Part shown: in pieces, positions 41,301 through 54,912 of the stretch
Numbering within the stretch: position 1 is the first letter of the stretch
Layout of the letters: each line of letters starts with the position of its first letter
NCBI RefSeq assembly: GCF_964355755.1
Contig: NC_092677.1
Location: 16,278,101 to 16,342,100, forward strand
Source of the DNA: Antedon mediterranea
Lineage: Eukaryota > Echinodermata > Crinoidea > Comatulida > Antedonidae
Length of the DNA stretch: 64,000 nucleotides
Direction: 5' to 3'
Notes under the pieces: model-generated
What the model saw: the letters and a program-made list of their open reading frames with translations, nothing else
Databases searched by the model: none
Told to the model about the DNA's origin: nothing
Translations under genes and position numbers: made by a program

Positions 41301-44300
41301 ACTTAAACAAGGTCATATACATGGCTGCAGTCGCCTGTGCAAATTTGAGTTTACAGACCAACCGACCGACCGGCCAACCGACCGACTTAGTGAGCTATAG
41401 AGTCGCGTGAACACTACAATACATATGTTCTCTTCATTTTGAGTAATCCCAGCGTTTTTTTAGCTCACTATGTCGGTCGGTTGGTCGGTCGGTAAACACT
41501 AACTCAAATTTGCGCACGCGACTAAAAAATCGTTCTCTCAGACAACAACCGCCTTATATTGGAAAGCAATGGCACAGACAAAGAGAACCATTATGGTATA
41601 TTTTTGTCATATCATATTATCGTACAGCATATAGTTTATTGGTATTAGGCCTACTATTACACTAGTCTAGATCGAAGATTATTTTCTTAGAAGAAGATAT
41701 AAAACAAGTAATTCTAAATTACGGCAGGGTAGTTAAATATACACTTCCACACCGAGACGGTTCAACAGTTTTATGCAAACACATGTCGTCAGAAATGTAG
41801 GCCTCTGAAACTTTTACGTCACAAACTACCGTTAAATATATTAAACAAAACATTGTTCTAGATACGTTCCATGAAATGCTATAAATTACGTAATATTTGT
41901 AGCATCGACAAATGTGCTTAACAAACGTCATCGAAATCTTGAGATTGATGGATGATTTTTGATAGTAAATAAGAAATTAGACATCAGCTATGTTACACGG
42001 TCTATTCTCTATTGGAGTTACATCGCGATAAAGAAATCACGCGTAAAGGGTCTTTCACACCTGTTCCGGTCCCGGTACGGTTTCGGTCCGGCAACCGGCA
42101 AATAAAATCGAAGGTCAATGTTTTGTTTTCACGCGACTACGCGTTTATCGATTTTGTTGTTTTCTTCAAGGCCTTCTAAAATGCTGTTGCTAACATATAT
42201 TTATTTCAATTTCTTGCTTTAAAAAAAGATTGTGACTTGGTCACGGTAGAATCGTTTAAGGAAGCACATGGCTTGCATGTGAAAATAATGTCAGAATGTT
42301 AAAATTTATGGTCAGGAATAGGCGTGCATAAGCTTACACTATTACTAGCTAGTCGAATATAATTACGAATAGCCGGGATTGCGACTGTAATAATTAATTA
42401 CTGTACAAGAAAAACAAAACATGTATAAAAAGAATCATCATCTAATAAATCTCCTATCCTTTATATATTTAACCACTTCTTTCATCTTTAACTTTACCTC
42501 CCTGTTCTCCCCGTTCATCATTAACTCCGTCTCACTGTTCCCTCCCCTTATCTTTAAATCCGCCTCACTGTTCTCTTCGTTCATAATTAACTCTGTCTCA
42601 CTGTTCCCTCCCCTCGTTCTAACTCCACCTCACTGTTCCTTCCTTTCATCTTTAATTCCGTTTCACTGTTCCCTCTGTTCATCTTTAACTCCGCCTCACA
42701 ATTCACTTCCTTCATCTTTAACTCCGCCTCACCGTTCCCTCCCATCATCATTAAGTCCGCCTCACTGTTCCCTTCCTTCATATTTAACTCCGCCTCACGG
42801 TGTTCTCCCCTCATCTTCAACACCGCCTCACTGTTCCCTCCCCTCATCTTCAACACCGCCTCACTGTTTCCTCCCTTCATCTTAAACTTCGCCTCACTGT
42901 TTCCTCCCTTCATATTTAACTCCGCCTCACTGTTCCTTCCCTTTATCTTTAACTCCGCCTCATTATTCCCTACCCTCATCTTTAACACCGCCTCACTGTT
43001 CCCTCCCCTCATCTTTAACACCGCCTCACTGTTCCTTCTCTTCATCTTTAACTCCGCCTCACTGTTCCCTCCGTTCATCTTTAACTTCGCCTCACTGTTC
43101 CCTCCATTCATCTTTAACTTCGCCTCACTATTCACTCCCCTCATCTTTAAGTCCGCCTTACTGTTCTTTCACTTTATCTTTAAGTCCGCCTTACTGTTCC
43201 TTCTCTTCATCTTTAACTCCGCCCCGCTGTTCCTTCTCTTCATATTTAACTCCGCCTCACTTTTCCCTCCCCTCATCTTTAATTCCGCCCCACTGTTCTC
43301 CCTTAATCTTTAACTCCGCCTCACTGTTCCCTCCCCTCATCTTAAATTCCGCCCCATGATTCTTTCCCTTAATCTTTAACTCCGCCTCACTGTTCTCACC
43401 GTTCATCTTTAAGTCCGCCTTACTGTTCCCTCCCCCTCCCCTCATCTTAAATTCCGCCCCATGATTCTTTCCCTTCATTTTTAACTCCGCCCCACTGTTC
43501 CTTCTTTTCATCTTTAACTTCGCCTCACTATTCCCTCCCTTCATTTTTAATTCCCCCCTTGACTGTTCCCTCCATTCATCTTTAACATGAATTTTACAAA
43601 AAAAACAAGAAACATTATCTAAATGAATTTTAAAGCAAAAGTAAAAGAAATATTGTTTTGGAATAAACATGGTAAAACAATATTCCCTCGATGGTCAGAT
43701 ACGGTATTATCACGAATATTATAGTATACATAATAAAACTAGACGAAAAAAATGCCAGAAGCGAATAATTATACTTTATGTTCCTATCAAATGCTTTGTA
43801 TATAGCAGAATATGTTAGTGTGTAAGCGATACAACGACATCATTCAAAATGAGTAATTGTGGCCGAAGACATAAATAACATAATAGCTAAATTACAGTAA
43901 AGATAACTTGAATACACTAAAACCAGCATATTATTTCAAACTTAAATGGTCCTTCCTAGTAAACAGAGGATACACCAACAGTGTCATAAAATGTTTAAAT
44001 ACTAGGGTTTCCAATCTAACACAAAATAGTAAATGTAAATTTGCTATGAATTGAATGTACCAGTGAGAATATTTCACGAGTTGCAATATTGACTGGTTTA
44101 TGTAACGCGGAAATGAGATTAGGCCTATATAGTATTGTCCTAAGTAAACTTGTATTCAATTAATCCGCTGCTTCCATATTGAATCATCGCAGAAAGCTAG
44201 GCCCTTAAAATGCAGCCTTTCGACTTCCTACGCGGAGCCGAACCTACTGTTCTACTGATATAAGAACCTATGATTGCAAGCATAATTACCCTTATTATAT

Positions 44301-47300
44301 TAGTCTACTTTCAAATGATCAAACTAAGTAAATAGTGCTTTACTGTGAAGGTAAATATGATGAAAGTATTGTCAAGGTGTTAACGACACACGAGCTGTTT
44401 AAATAGTAGGACTAATGGAGGCCAAAGCATCTAAAAAAAGTGTTGAAGATGAACTTAAATAAAAATTTTAAATAAACCATTTAACCTATAGCACTGTTTG
44501 AGAATGAAGCACAATAATCTTTCAATTTACTGCAGAATTGTATAATTTCACACAGTAGGCTTACAATATAGGTGTTTAACATTAATGGCCAATTTATTTA
44601 CAATTCTTATTTATCTAATAATATAGACTATAGCAATTTTATCTGAATAAAATATGATTAAATCGTAAAATATTCATATAAGATATATTCTACTGACTGT
44701 TAATATTTCATATTATAGTACAGTGACAGTATTATTATCTTTTACATAATTTATTAAGATATGATATAGTTATGACAGGTTTCAGTTAACCTATCCGAAT
44801 CATTTTTATCGTTTGAAAATAAATTAAATACAGTACGATACGACAAAATTACTCACATTGAAGTTTTCTCAATTGATTTATACTGTATTATAATTATACA
44901 CTGTAAACGTATAGTATATTCGCTTCGTGAATAAAAATACTGAAAGATGAGGGCGTATCAATTTGATCTCTGGTGCGCGTGCGTACGATAGAGGGACAAG
45001 TACTGTTCCGCCGTACCACGCCGAGAATGTTAATGAAAGCCCCAGTGGTCTAATGGTTAGGACATCTGCATATCAAGCAGAAGGTTCCGGGTTCGAGTCT
45101 CGGTTGGGCGAGTTTTTCTCATTCTCACAGATTTCCTCATCGTTTCAAATTAATTAATTAAATTTCAGTATATCACCGGGCGGTTTAGAATTAATGTTCT
45201 TCTTGAGAAAGAAAGAAAGAAGATTAAGGATTGGATCAAAGAAAGAGACCAAAAGAAGAAAAAGAAAATCAGCAAATATGACAGAGTTGAAAACAATCCA
45301 TAAAGGAAGCCAAATGCAGCAGATAGTGGAGAGTAAAAGGTTTGATAAAATAACCTGGACTTGGAATGAGTAAAGCAATGTCAAAATAATAGAAATAAGC
45401 AAAGACATATAAAAACGGAGTGTGGACAGATTATTTCACTAACCTTAACAGTAACCCACAAAAGAAGTCAAATGTAGGAGATTGTGAAGAGTGTTAAAGA
45501 TTTGATGAATAACTGGACTATTGCAAGAATAGTTAGGGAATAAAAGCAATCTTAAAACTAACATAAATAAGCAAACAAAAACAAAAATAAAAATGGGGTA
45601 TAGCCAGATGACTTTGATTCATTCTTAATAGTAACCCACGAAAGAAGACAAATGCAGCAGATAGTTAAGGTTCTAAACGATTTGATGAAATAACCTGAAC
45701 TATTGAAAGAGTATTAGGAAATAAAACAATGTAAAAACTAATAGAAATAAGCAAAGAAATATGAACGGAGTATGTGGCAATCGATACTAGTACAACTGCA
45801 TTATCTTATATATTGACCATTTTTTAGTGAGTAAACATTTTTAAAAGCTCGAACGAACAAATGGATGGAATATCAGATCGTGCGTATCGTCCGTACAAGT
45901 AAATTAAATTCCGACTTACGACGTACTTTTACGTACATTATTTAAGTAGACGAGTCACTATATACTTTGATTTATTTGATATTATTGTCCTGACGCTCGA
46001 GTCCAAACTGATACATCAATCTTTATATTGTTTTTCCTCTGGCTATATTTTCCTCCGAATGACACAGTTCTACATATTAGGAATACAAATGCTATTTATT
46101 TTGTTGGCAAACTAAGAAAACGGTTATAAATTGGTTCTTGTTTTTTTGACCGATTAATCCAATAATGGGTATGCATGTTATGTATAGATTCATGGTCTAA
46201 TTTGATCTAGCATTGTAATTATTTATTTATTATTACAAAGCATGGTATAAAACAATTACTGATACTACGACAAACTAAATGTTTTAATTTAACGACCCAT
46301 ATTTTCTGAAAATAGTTGCAATTTCTTTTTTTGTATTTTATATGATTCAAATTTCAGAAAAAAAACCCCTCAAACTGGTGCAAAACAAATACCATGCCCG
46401 TTACACAACTTATTCAACATTCAAAGTAATACTATAGAGTTATGTTTTACATTTTAGCAATAATAACAATCTTACCTGTTAGGGTTTCGTATCTCTTCCG
46501 TCGTCTGAACATAAAACTGCCTATCGATACAAAAAAAAAAATACTAAGAATTATTATCTGGTTGCTGTGTCTTGAGGGTAGTGGGGTAAAGATAAGATAA
46601 GATAAGATAAGATAACTTTTATTGATCCTCTCAAAAAGGAAATTCATTGCTCGTCATAATAACAAAGAAAACACAATAAAAACAAATATAGCATAAAACC
46701 ATTCATATAAAAACATCTAAAAAATTACAAGATAAAATTATCTTCTTGACTTCCTGTTGTACTGGATGATACCGGATAATCAAAATGACCAGAATTTTAC
46801 TGGGAAGATACTTGAATCATCACGGAAAGGTGTTCAGAGGAGACGGAGTATATCTCAAATTGTACTGGGATGTTTTAAACTATAATTTGAAAACCGTCAT
46901 GGAAGGGGTTATGGAGTAATTAGAAATCAAGATACTCGGGAAAAATAATGGGTATTTTTTTAGTGTATCATAACATTTGATCTATCTTTAAAAAGAGGCA
47001 TGTCACTTACTGTTTTCTTTTTCATTTTAGGAATTTACATATGAAATGTGGACCTCGATTGGCAGAGTTCATACCGAGAACCAGGAGATAAATGTGCGCA
47101 TGCGCATTGACTTACTCGTTACGGTACAGGTTTGATTGTCACAAACTGAAAATCTCGCTTTTATAACGTAGAAGAGAATTGATATCACGCATTATCAATT
47201 TCGAATATTCTGATCGGCAACATGTATTTCCATTTTAAATACGTCAAACAAGCTTTTAGCTAAAAACAATTTATTTGCTGTCCGTTAAAAAAACAAAAAA

Positions 47301-50300
47301 CTCTTGATATTCTATCCTTAAGATAATCCATACATCTGCAGCTGAACTTTCTTAAAGAGAACTCGAATGTTTTTTCATCACGAGGTGAGCTTTTAACTCC
47401 CAGGCCTCGGCTGGATATCTGTACCAAACGCACCTGAAATCACAGTCTAACTTGGTCGTGAGTAACCGACGAGTAACCCTGGACTACGGTCGTGTTCACA
47501 CACTCGATATTCTACGGTATTATGTCTAGAGACAATCAACACCAACGGCAGTTTCTTGTCTGCTAACTCCAACCTTTGTACCAACATACCAAATCTGAGA
47601 CACGTATTGTTGAATATTTTATTGTCATCATCTGACATCTTTTTCGGAATAGATAATAATGAATAAACAGCAATTTAAAAAAATATTTGTCAATGTTATG
47701 TATTGAACTGTGATCGTATGTGAATGAATAAATAGCCGAATTGCTCCAAGAGAAAAAAAGCCTTTGTCACACACATTAGTTACTGTGGCTGTCTACTGAC
47801 AGTATACGGTACGGCCTTATTTTCAAATATGTTGTGTGTCAGGGATTTTCTACAAGCCAGCTATTTGGTTGAATAGGTAAGTACTTTTCACGCTGCTGCT
47901 CTAGCCAGCTACGTCCCATGAGGACTATTCACTCAGAAGCTAAAGCAAGCAGCAGTTATAGTATCTAAGGCCGACAGTTTTGCGACTTTATAAACTCGAC
48001 TATAATTTATAGATCCCAGCTGCTGGACCAAAAAAAATCAGAGAAAAGAGAGTCTATTAGGGCTCACGGTTGAAAGATTTTGGATTCTCGCCCTTTGATT
48101 GGTTGACGCGAATCAACAGACTGGGAAGAATTTCTCACTTTTACTGCTGTAAAGTCACCTTGTCTCTAGAGGGTATTCAGTAGCATGCCTACAGGTTGAG
48201 GTCACACACACAGCACATTAAAGTTCAAAATTGACCATTTTTAAATGGGCATGTGATTCATAATTAAAGAACAACTTTGATTTGTATGTATTTTTTTGGG
48301 ATTAAAGGACATATTTTTAATAATTAATCATAAATATATCTGAAGAAAGAACAATAATTAATTTTAAAATGTCGAGCAGCGTTTTTTGTAAGAAATATTT
48401 CTTGTTAAATATTTATTTAGGGGATGTGTTATGGAATGGATAGGTCTGCCTGGAATGTGTGAAGTCGAGTAATTATTTTTGTACACGCCAGCTTTTTGCA
48501 AATTACGATAACAAATTTACAAAGAATATAGAAAGTCTGTAATACAACATTATTCAAATTAATTGTTGACAATGCTGTTATTTGTTAAGCTCTGTAATGT
48601 CTCTATAATATTGCCTTCGGGATTAAATGGAATAAGCAGTTTTGTCAACATTTCTAAAATGACAATGAATGATTTTACCGTATTATTAATTCCATACATC
48701 AGCAAAAAGACTCGAGACAGTGAACCAATCTTTCTTAATTATTTATCATGCGTAAAGAGGCAGGCTAATACAATACTCAGATAAATCACTGTGTTCTATT
48801 TCAGACGTTTGGTGATGGATATGTTATGTTGTTTTGCCTTAAACAAAATTAATTCGGAATAGCAACGTAAAAATGTCTTGGCTTAGAAAATTGCTATCTA
48901 AAAAAATGTATTTACATTGTTTCGTACAGTACAGTACGTCGGTTATTGTTTAATTATTAACAATTAGCATTAACTCCCTTTCAACTGCTATAATGATATC
49001 ACAACATTTCTCGTACCGTGATCTTATATTTCCTTTAAACTACTTCGTTTCGTCAGTTTATCAGATACCAACAATTATGGCAAGATAAACAGCAACAAAT
49101 TATAAAAGGAATATTTAGAGCGGTAAAACTATATTGATATATCGAAGGCCGACAAGCCTTCCATATAAATCCTGTACCAAAGATTATGGCATGGTACCAC
49201 CAATTGAGAATAACCGAGATGTTGCAGATTCGAATCTCGCTACAAGTTGTGGCTTTCATACAATATTAAACATACGATCATGACATGTTTGTTCTCAAAT
49301 TAGCACATCCGTGTATTTATCATTATACACAGCGTTATGACCTTATGCCCGTGCCATTGGTTGATACTACAATAGGCCTATATGAATATTTTAGTTGATT
49401 CCATATCAATGTTATTTCGTATCATTCAGTGGTTAAAATACAAGAGAAAACCCACCTCTAGTGTTCTATAATTGCGCTAGAATCCGACAAAAGCGACACA
49501 TTTTTCTTTAGCCTATAGGCCTACCCTTTGTATTTGAATTCAGATTCAAATGTAAGCGGCAGGTAATTTTGTTAATTAGTTAAATAATAATGTATAGTAT
49601 GTGTAATGAATGTGTTTGTAGAAGGCCTGCCTACTTGTTGAATGAAGTGAATAATTATTTTTGTTGAAAACAACAGTATTCAACTCGTCTTGGCCGTTCA
49701 ATAGGCCTATAACTGTGATGACACTAGTTACAACCCGTTATGCCTGATTAATTAATAGAAGTGAGCAAAGCATAAACGGCATAGATATACAGAAAGTGGT
49801 TCATTGCGGGTACGGGAGACCAGTGTACGCTATGTAGGCCTACATAACAAGCCAGATATGTTGTAAAAATAAATGGAATGTAGGAATAAATGTCACTCTA
49901 TGAAAACATTCTCTTCATTTAAATTATTTGTTTATTATGCATGCATACTTCATTTGATTATTGTTTGAAAAAAGTTTATACTCACCAACCCGAGTAAGCA
50001 AACAGACCACTGAAGATAGCATTTGGAAGTTTTTGCCAATTAAAGTCGCTATTATGATTATCTTCAAACGGCGAATCAAATTTTCCGAGTTTTGATGAAT
50101 TTTCATTAACTCCTTTAAGAACAATAAGAATTATTAGCATAAATATAATCGTTATTATAAAAGTTTAAAAAGACTGGTGTCAATCCAGGAAAATTACTGT
50201 CATAAAACGATGTAAAATAGAACTACTGTAGGCCTACTTTGCTCTTTTGGACGATGACTCAGATAGGATGAAAAGGATCTCATGTCCTACTCCATAGGCA

Positions 50301-53300
50301 TGTGATACACCTTTCTGCCTCAACTATTGAGATATTTGCTAAGATTGGGGCTTATGTTTAATGAAATATCCCAAGAAAACTTATAATTTCGTAATAAGTT
50401 TACTTCACTGCTAAGTTAATAAGTAATGTACATTAAGTACATCTTGTTGATACAGATCTGTATTAAGCGTAAATGCCAGAATTAATAGAATTTAAAGAGA
50501 CATAGTAAATAGATTAGAGGGATCTAAGTCCGAGGTCTCTAATAACTACGATTAAACAAGAAACAATTCGTAATTATTAGACTTCATATAACAATATTAA
50601 AGACACTAGTTTTCATCATAGTGGCCACACCTTAATCCATTGATCGCAATTATACGTTGTAAATTACCAATACACATTAAATAGATTATAATCTTTCTCT
50701 ATTCCTTGTCAATACACAATGAACTAGCTATACGAGATCTTTACGATGATGATGATGTTAATATAAATACCTATAACATCATGATTACTGACATCATGAT
50801 AGGTAAATGATATCATCATAATTTACCCCCACGGGTACAATGAGGTCACGTTGTTTCCGATGTATACCTCACTGCAATGTCGGAGAAACCCCTCATGGTG
50901 TAATAAACTCACATCGTTTATTAGCATCACTGATCTGATCTGAACCGAACTATCTCTCTCTTTTAATTTCATCTTTCCTGGAAAAAGATATATCCTTTTC
51001 TTCTAACATCTCACAAAATGGTATAACAACACTGAGTGTTTCCGAATTCTACTCCTATCTCTCAGAATGTCTAATAACTCCTTCTAAAACACCAATAGTG
51101 TCCCTGGTCTGATCCTAATACTACCTCTCTCCTAATATCTAATACCGAAAGGAGTATATCGCCAACGAATTGGCACGAAGAATCTACTGTGTCCTCTATA
51201 CTCTATCTAGAATCTTCTCTTATCTTCTATTATGGTTTATTATAATATCGTCTGTGTATTGCCTTTTGAACATCACAACAGGATGTGTACGCTCTCGCAG
51301 CAAAACTCAGTGCATTGCATGGGGATTGAACATACAGTGAACATAATATCAATTTGGGATGAGTGCATCATAAACGTTTTTCATCCTTCACTATAATAGC
51401 CTTATTGTCTTTCAATATCCGCTAACAAACATTAATGCATATATATTTTAAATTTGTCACATTTTTTGATGTTCACATTGTCACACATACTTATTATAAG
51501 CTGTCAGTTATAAAGCAAATAAATCTCGAAAAGCGCAAACTAATTAACGATCGACGATGATGTCAAGAAATACTAATCGTATAGGTTTTAATTTGTAAGA
51601 TGTGGGTGGTGGTGTTTTTTCGTGTGAAAGCGGCGGGGGAGAGGGATGGAGTTGAGAGTTGTTTTAGTAGGAACTGATTGTCATTTACGACACCTTTATT
51701 TAAAATGTAAATAATTGTCAGAGTTTTCCGAAATTGTAATATAGAAGTTTTAGAAATTCTTACAATGTGGTACGTTATTATTAAATAACGATTTTTATGT
51801 ATGGTAAACAGAAAGGCCTTTTTAGCCTGTTTATCAGCGCCTACCATAATGTTGCGTTTGATTTCCCAAAGGAACGTGCCAATAATATCTTATTAGGTTA
51901 AATAAAATGAATTCAATACAGGTTTACAAGCCATCGCCTTCAGAAGACGCTGTGTATGCTACTTCGCATTTAGACTTGCCCTAATTTATTTTTTCCCCGT
52001 TATAGTCCACCAGTTTAAGTCGGAGTTTAAATTGTATCTGGAAATCTCAAGTATTATACGTATGAAACGCCATATGTCCCAACATATGCATCTTTTAATA
52101 ACGTTAAGTTGAAACACAGTCTAGAATCTAGACATTCCTGCACCCATCATGCGCAGTTAGGACCTCGAGGACAGGGTGTACTCGTTAACGTATACCTCAA
52201 ACTAAGGAAGAACATTTGCGTCTCTTAAACAATGTGTGTGGGTACCTTGTGATTATTACATTTAAAAGAACAACTATTCATTAACACTTTGGCCTAGGCA
52301 ATAGAAACCACAACACACACAAGAATAATCGGACCATCTCCCTCCTTGTTGGTTTGATTAAAAAACACTTCTAATCTTGGATTTACATGAGATGGTCGAA
52401 CTTTCAACTTTTCAAAAGGTGTTCTTTATTGTTTAATGCACACACATTAATGCATTTAAGACGCGCAAAATGCGCTGCACAAGAGCTGGCTTATTTTACT
52501 TCATAAAATGAAAAATTTATTTTACATTGATGTCTTCCGTAAATCACCGATTAACATTTTTGTTTTTAAATAAACTATAGGCCTAGACTAGATTGATTTC
52601 CTAAAATGTTCAGGAAAATTGTGAATTGCTTATTTTTATGTAGTGACATTGAAATACAACTTCATTCTTTCGTCTTCAACCAATTTCAATTATTTTCTTG
52701 TTATTTATCATAATTAATTTTTACTGTGCAAAACCTTGGTGGAGTAGTCGCACGTTGCTTCCACAATTCTTTCTTAAATGCTGTGTTCCACATGTTTCAT
52801 TCATTGTTAACAGTAACAAAATTTCTAAAATGTAATTTAAGTCGTTCCATTCGCTTTCCAAATTTCAATTAACATCAATAATCACAATGCAATCAATTTT
52901 CAACAATATGCCTACATTCGATTATGTCGCAATATTTAATTTAAATATTGATTATAATCACAATCCAATAGTGAAAGTAATTTCAAAGAATAATGATTAG
53001 AGTCCCACAATTCAATTAATTTCCCATAATTTAATTCATTTACCATTTCAATTTGTTTCCCATCTCCATTAATTTCCAACAATGCAATTCAATTTATTTC
53101 CCACAATTCAATTCATTTCCTATTTCAATTAGTTTTCCGCAATTCAATTCATTTCCCACAAAATCAATTCATTGTCCATTTTAGGTAGTTTCCCACAATT
53201 CAATTCATTTCCCACAAAATCAATTCATTGTCCATTTTAGGTAGTTTCCCACAATTTAAGTTTATTCATTTTCTACAATTTATTTTCCATTTTAGTTAGT

Positions 53301-54215
53301 TTCCCACAATTCAATTCGTTTTTCATTCCATTAGTTCCTCACAATATTAATATGGTAAAAATATGACATCATCATGTCCATATATGGGAGCATCACATTT
53401 GTTGTCGCATAAAGTTTGATAGTGTTGACAGAGCTTTAGTTTCTCACAATCCAAGTTCATTCATTTCCCACAATTCAATTCTTTTTTCATTTCAATTAGT
53501 TTCCAAAAATTGAAGTTAATTAATGTCGAAATGTGTCTTTTTAGTTCTCCACTCGGATTTTGATAGTTAATGACAGTATAACAGCAATCATGTTGCTAAT
53601 CTGTTAATTTTCCAAAAATTCGATAGCAAAAGACAGTTGTTAATTTACGTCATGTTCTAATGTCAATAATCAGTCTGAAATTATATTTACATTAGAATCT
53701 TTTCATTAATCTTTTTGCTTTGTTAAATCTAATTAGTTCCATGACGTCATTACTTTTTGGAAATTTGTCAGGAAATGTGTAAATATTTTAGTATATATAT
53801 ACTGAAAACAAAAACAACAGTTACATAATATTGAAAAGGTTGATTTCAAAACTAATGCATAATTTTCACGTGACTTTTGACGCATGCGTACAAATTAATA
53901 ATAACGTCAAAACACTTTCTTCTGTATTGAATATTATAATATAAAAAATATATAAGTATCATATAAAAGATAATAATAATATGACAATACACATTAGATT
54001 ATTCTGCAGGTTTGCAAACAAATACAACTTTTAAAATGTGGTGGCGGTTTCATTTATATAACATTTAGTTTAAAAATGTAACTGTAAATTAACGCTCGAT
54101 AAGCAGATAAAACTACAGTGCAATGCACGAGTAAAAGATGAAAAAGAATTTAAATTGTATAATTAATGATTATATACCGTAAATAAGAAAGAATAATACA
54201 TTATAAATAAATCAA

Positions 54216-54253
<38 letters not shown>

Positions 54254-54860
54254 TATATAAGCACAACAGGCATAGAAATAAATTCCAAACCGCCCGGTGA
54301 TACACTGAATATTATTTAATTAATTTTTGAAACGATAAAGATGAGGAAATCTGTGAGAATGAGAAAAAGTCGCCCCAACCGAGACTCGAACTCGGACCGT
54401 CTGCTTGATATGCAGTTGCCCTAACCATTAGACCACTGAGGCTTTCATGGTATTGTTCTTTAACTCGATCGGATAACGACCCTTTAACATTCTCGGCGTG
54501 GTACGGTTGGAACACACAGGGAGTTGTTATTAGATAACAACTCCCTGGAACACAATTAGTCCTCTGTTGTACGCACGCGCACCAGAGATCAAATTGATAC
54601 GCCCTCATCTATATATATATATATATATATAAATCCAAAAGCAAATTACTGAAAAAAATGACAATGCTGTGGGTGGATCTCAATGGAGATACAAAAAAAA
54701 ATCGAAAAGCTAAATCAAAACGATAAAGTAAACAACCAGAAAAGTTAGCAGAGCTTTCGGGCAACACTAGCCCTTCATCAGTCATCAGTACAAGTGAGGG
54801 AATTTGGATAAAGTCATAGCATATGAGTTGGCAAGTGCTGCCTGGGTAGACAGGAATAAA

Positions 54861-54912
<52 letters not shown>

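Noticed and set aside
45039-45111. Functional tRNA-Asp gene
   Set aside because: D-arm, anticodon arm and T-arm are recognisable, but the acceptor stem has mismatches and the whole surrounding sequence recurs at 54260-54609, so it is the head of a SINE.
47447-47638. 63-codon frame MSDDDNKIF as a first exon
   Set aside because: Composition is protein-like, but no donor at a plausible place, no partner exon and no recognised family.
49209-49250. tRNA-like element with GATTCGAATCTCGC
   Set aside because: Only a B-box-like palindrome is present; no A-box or stems at the right spacing.
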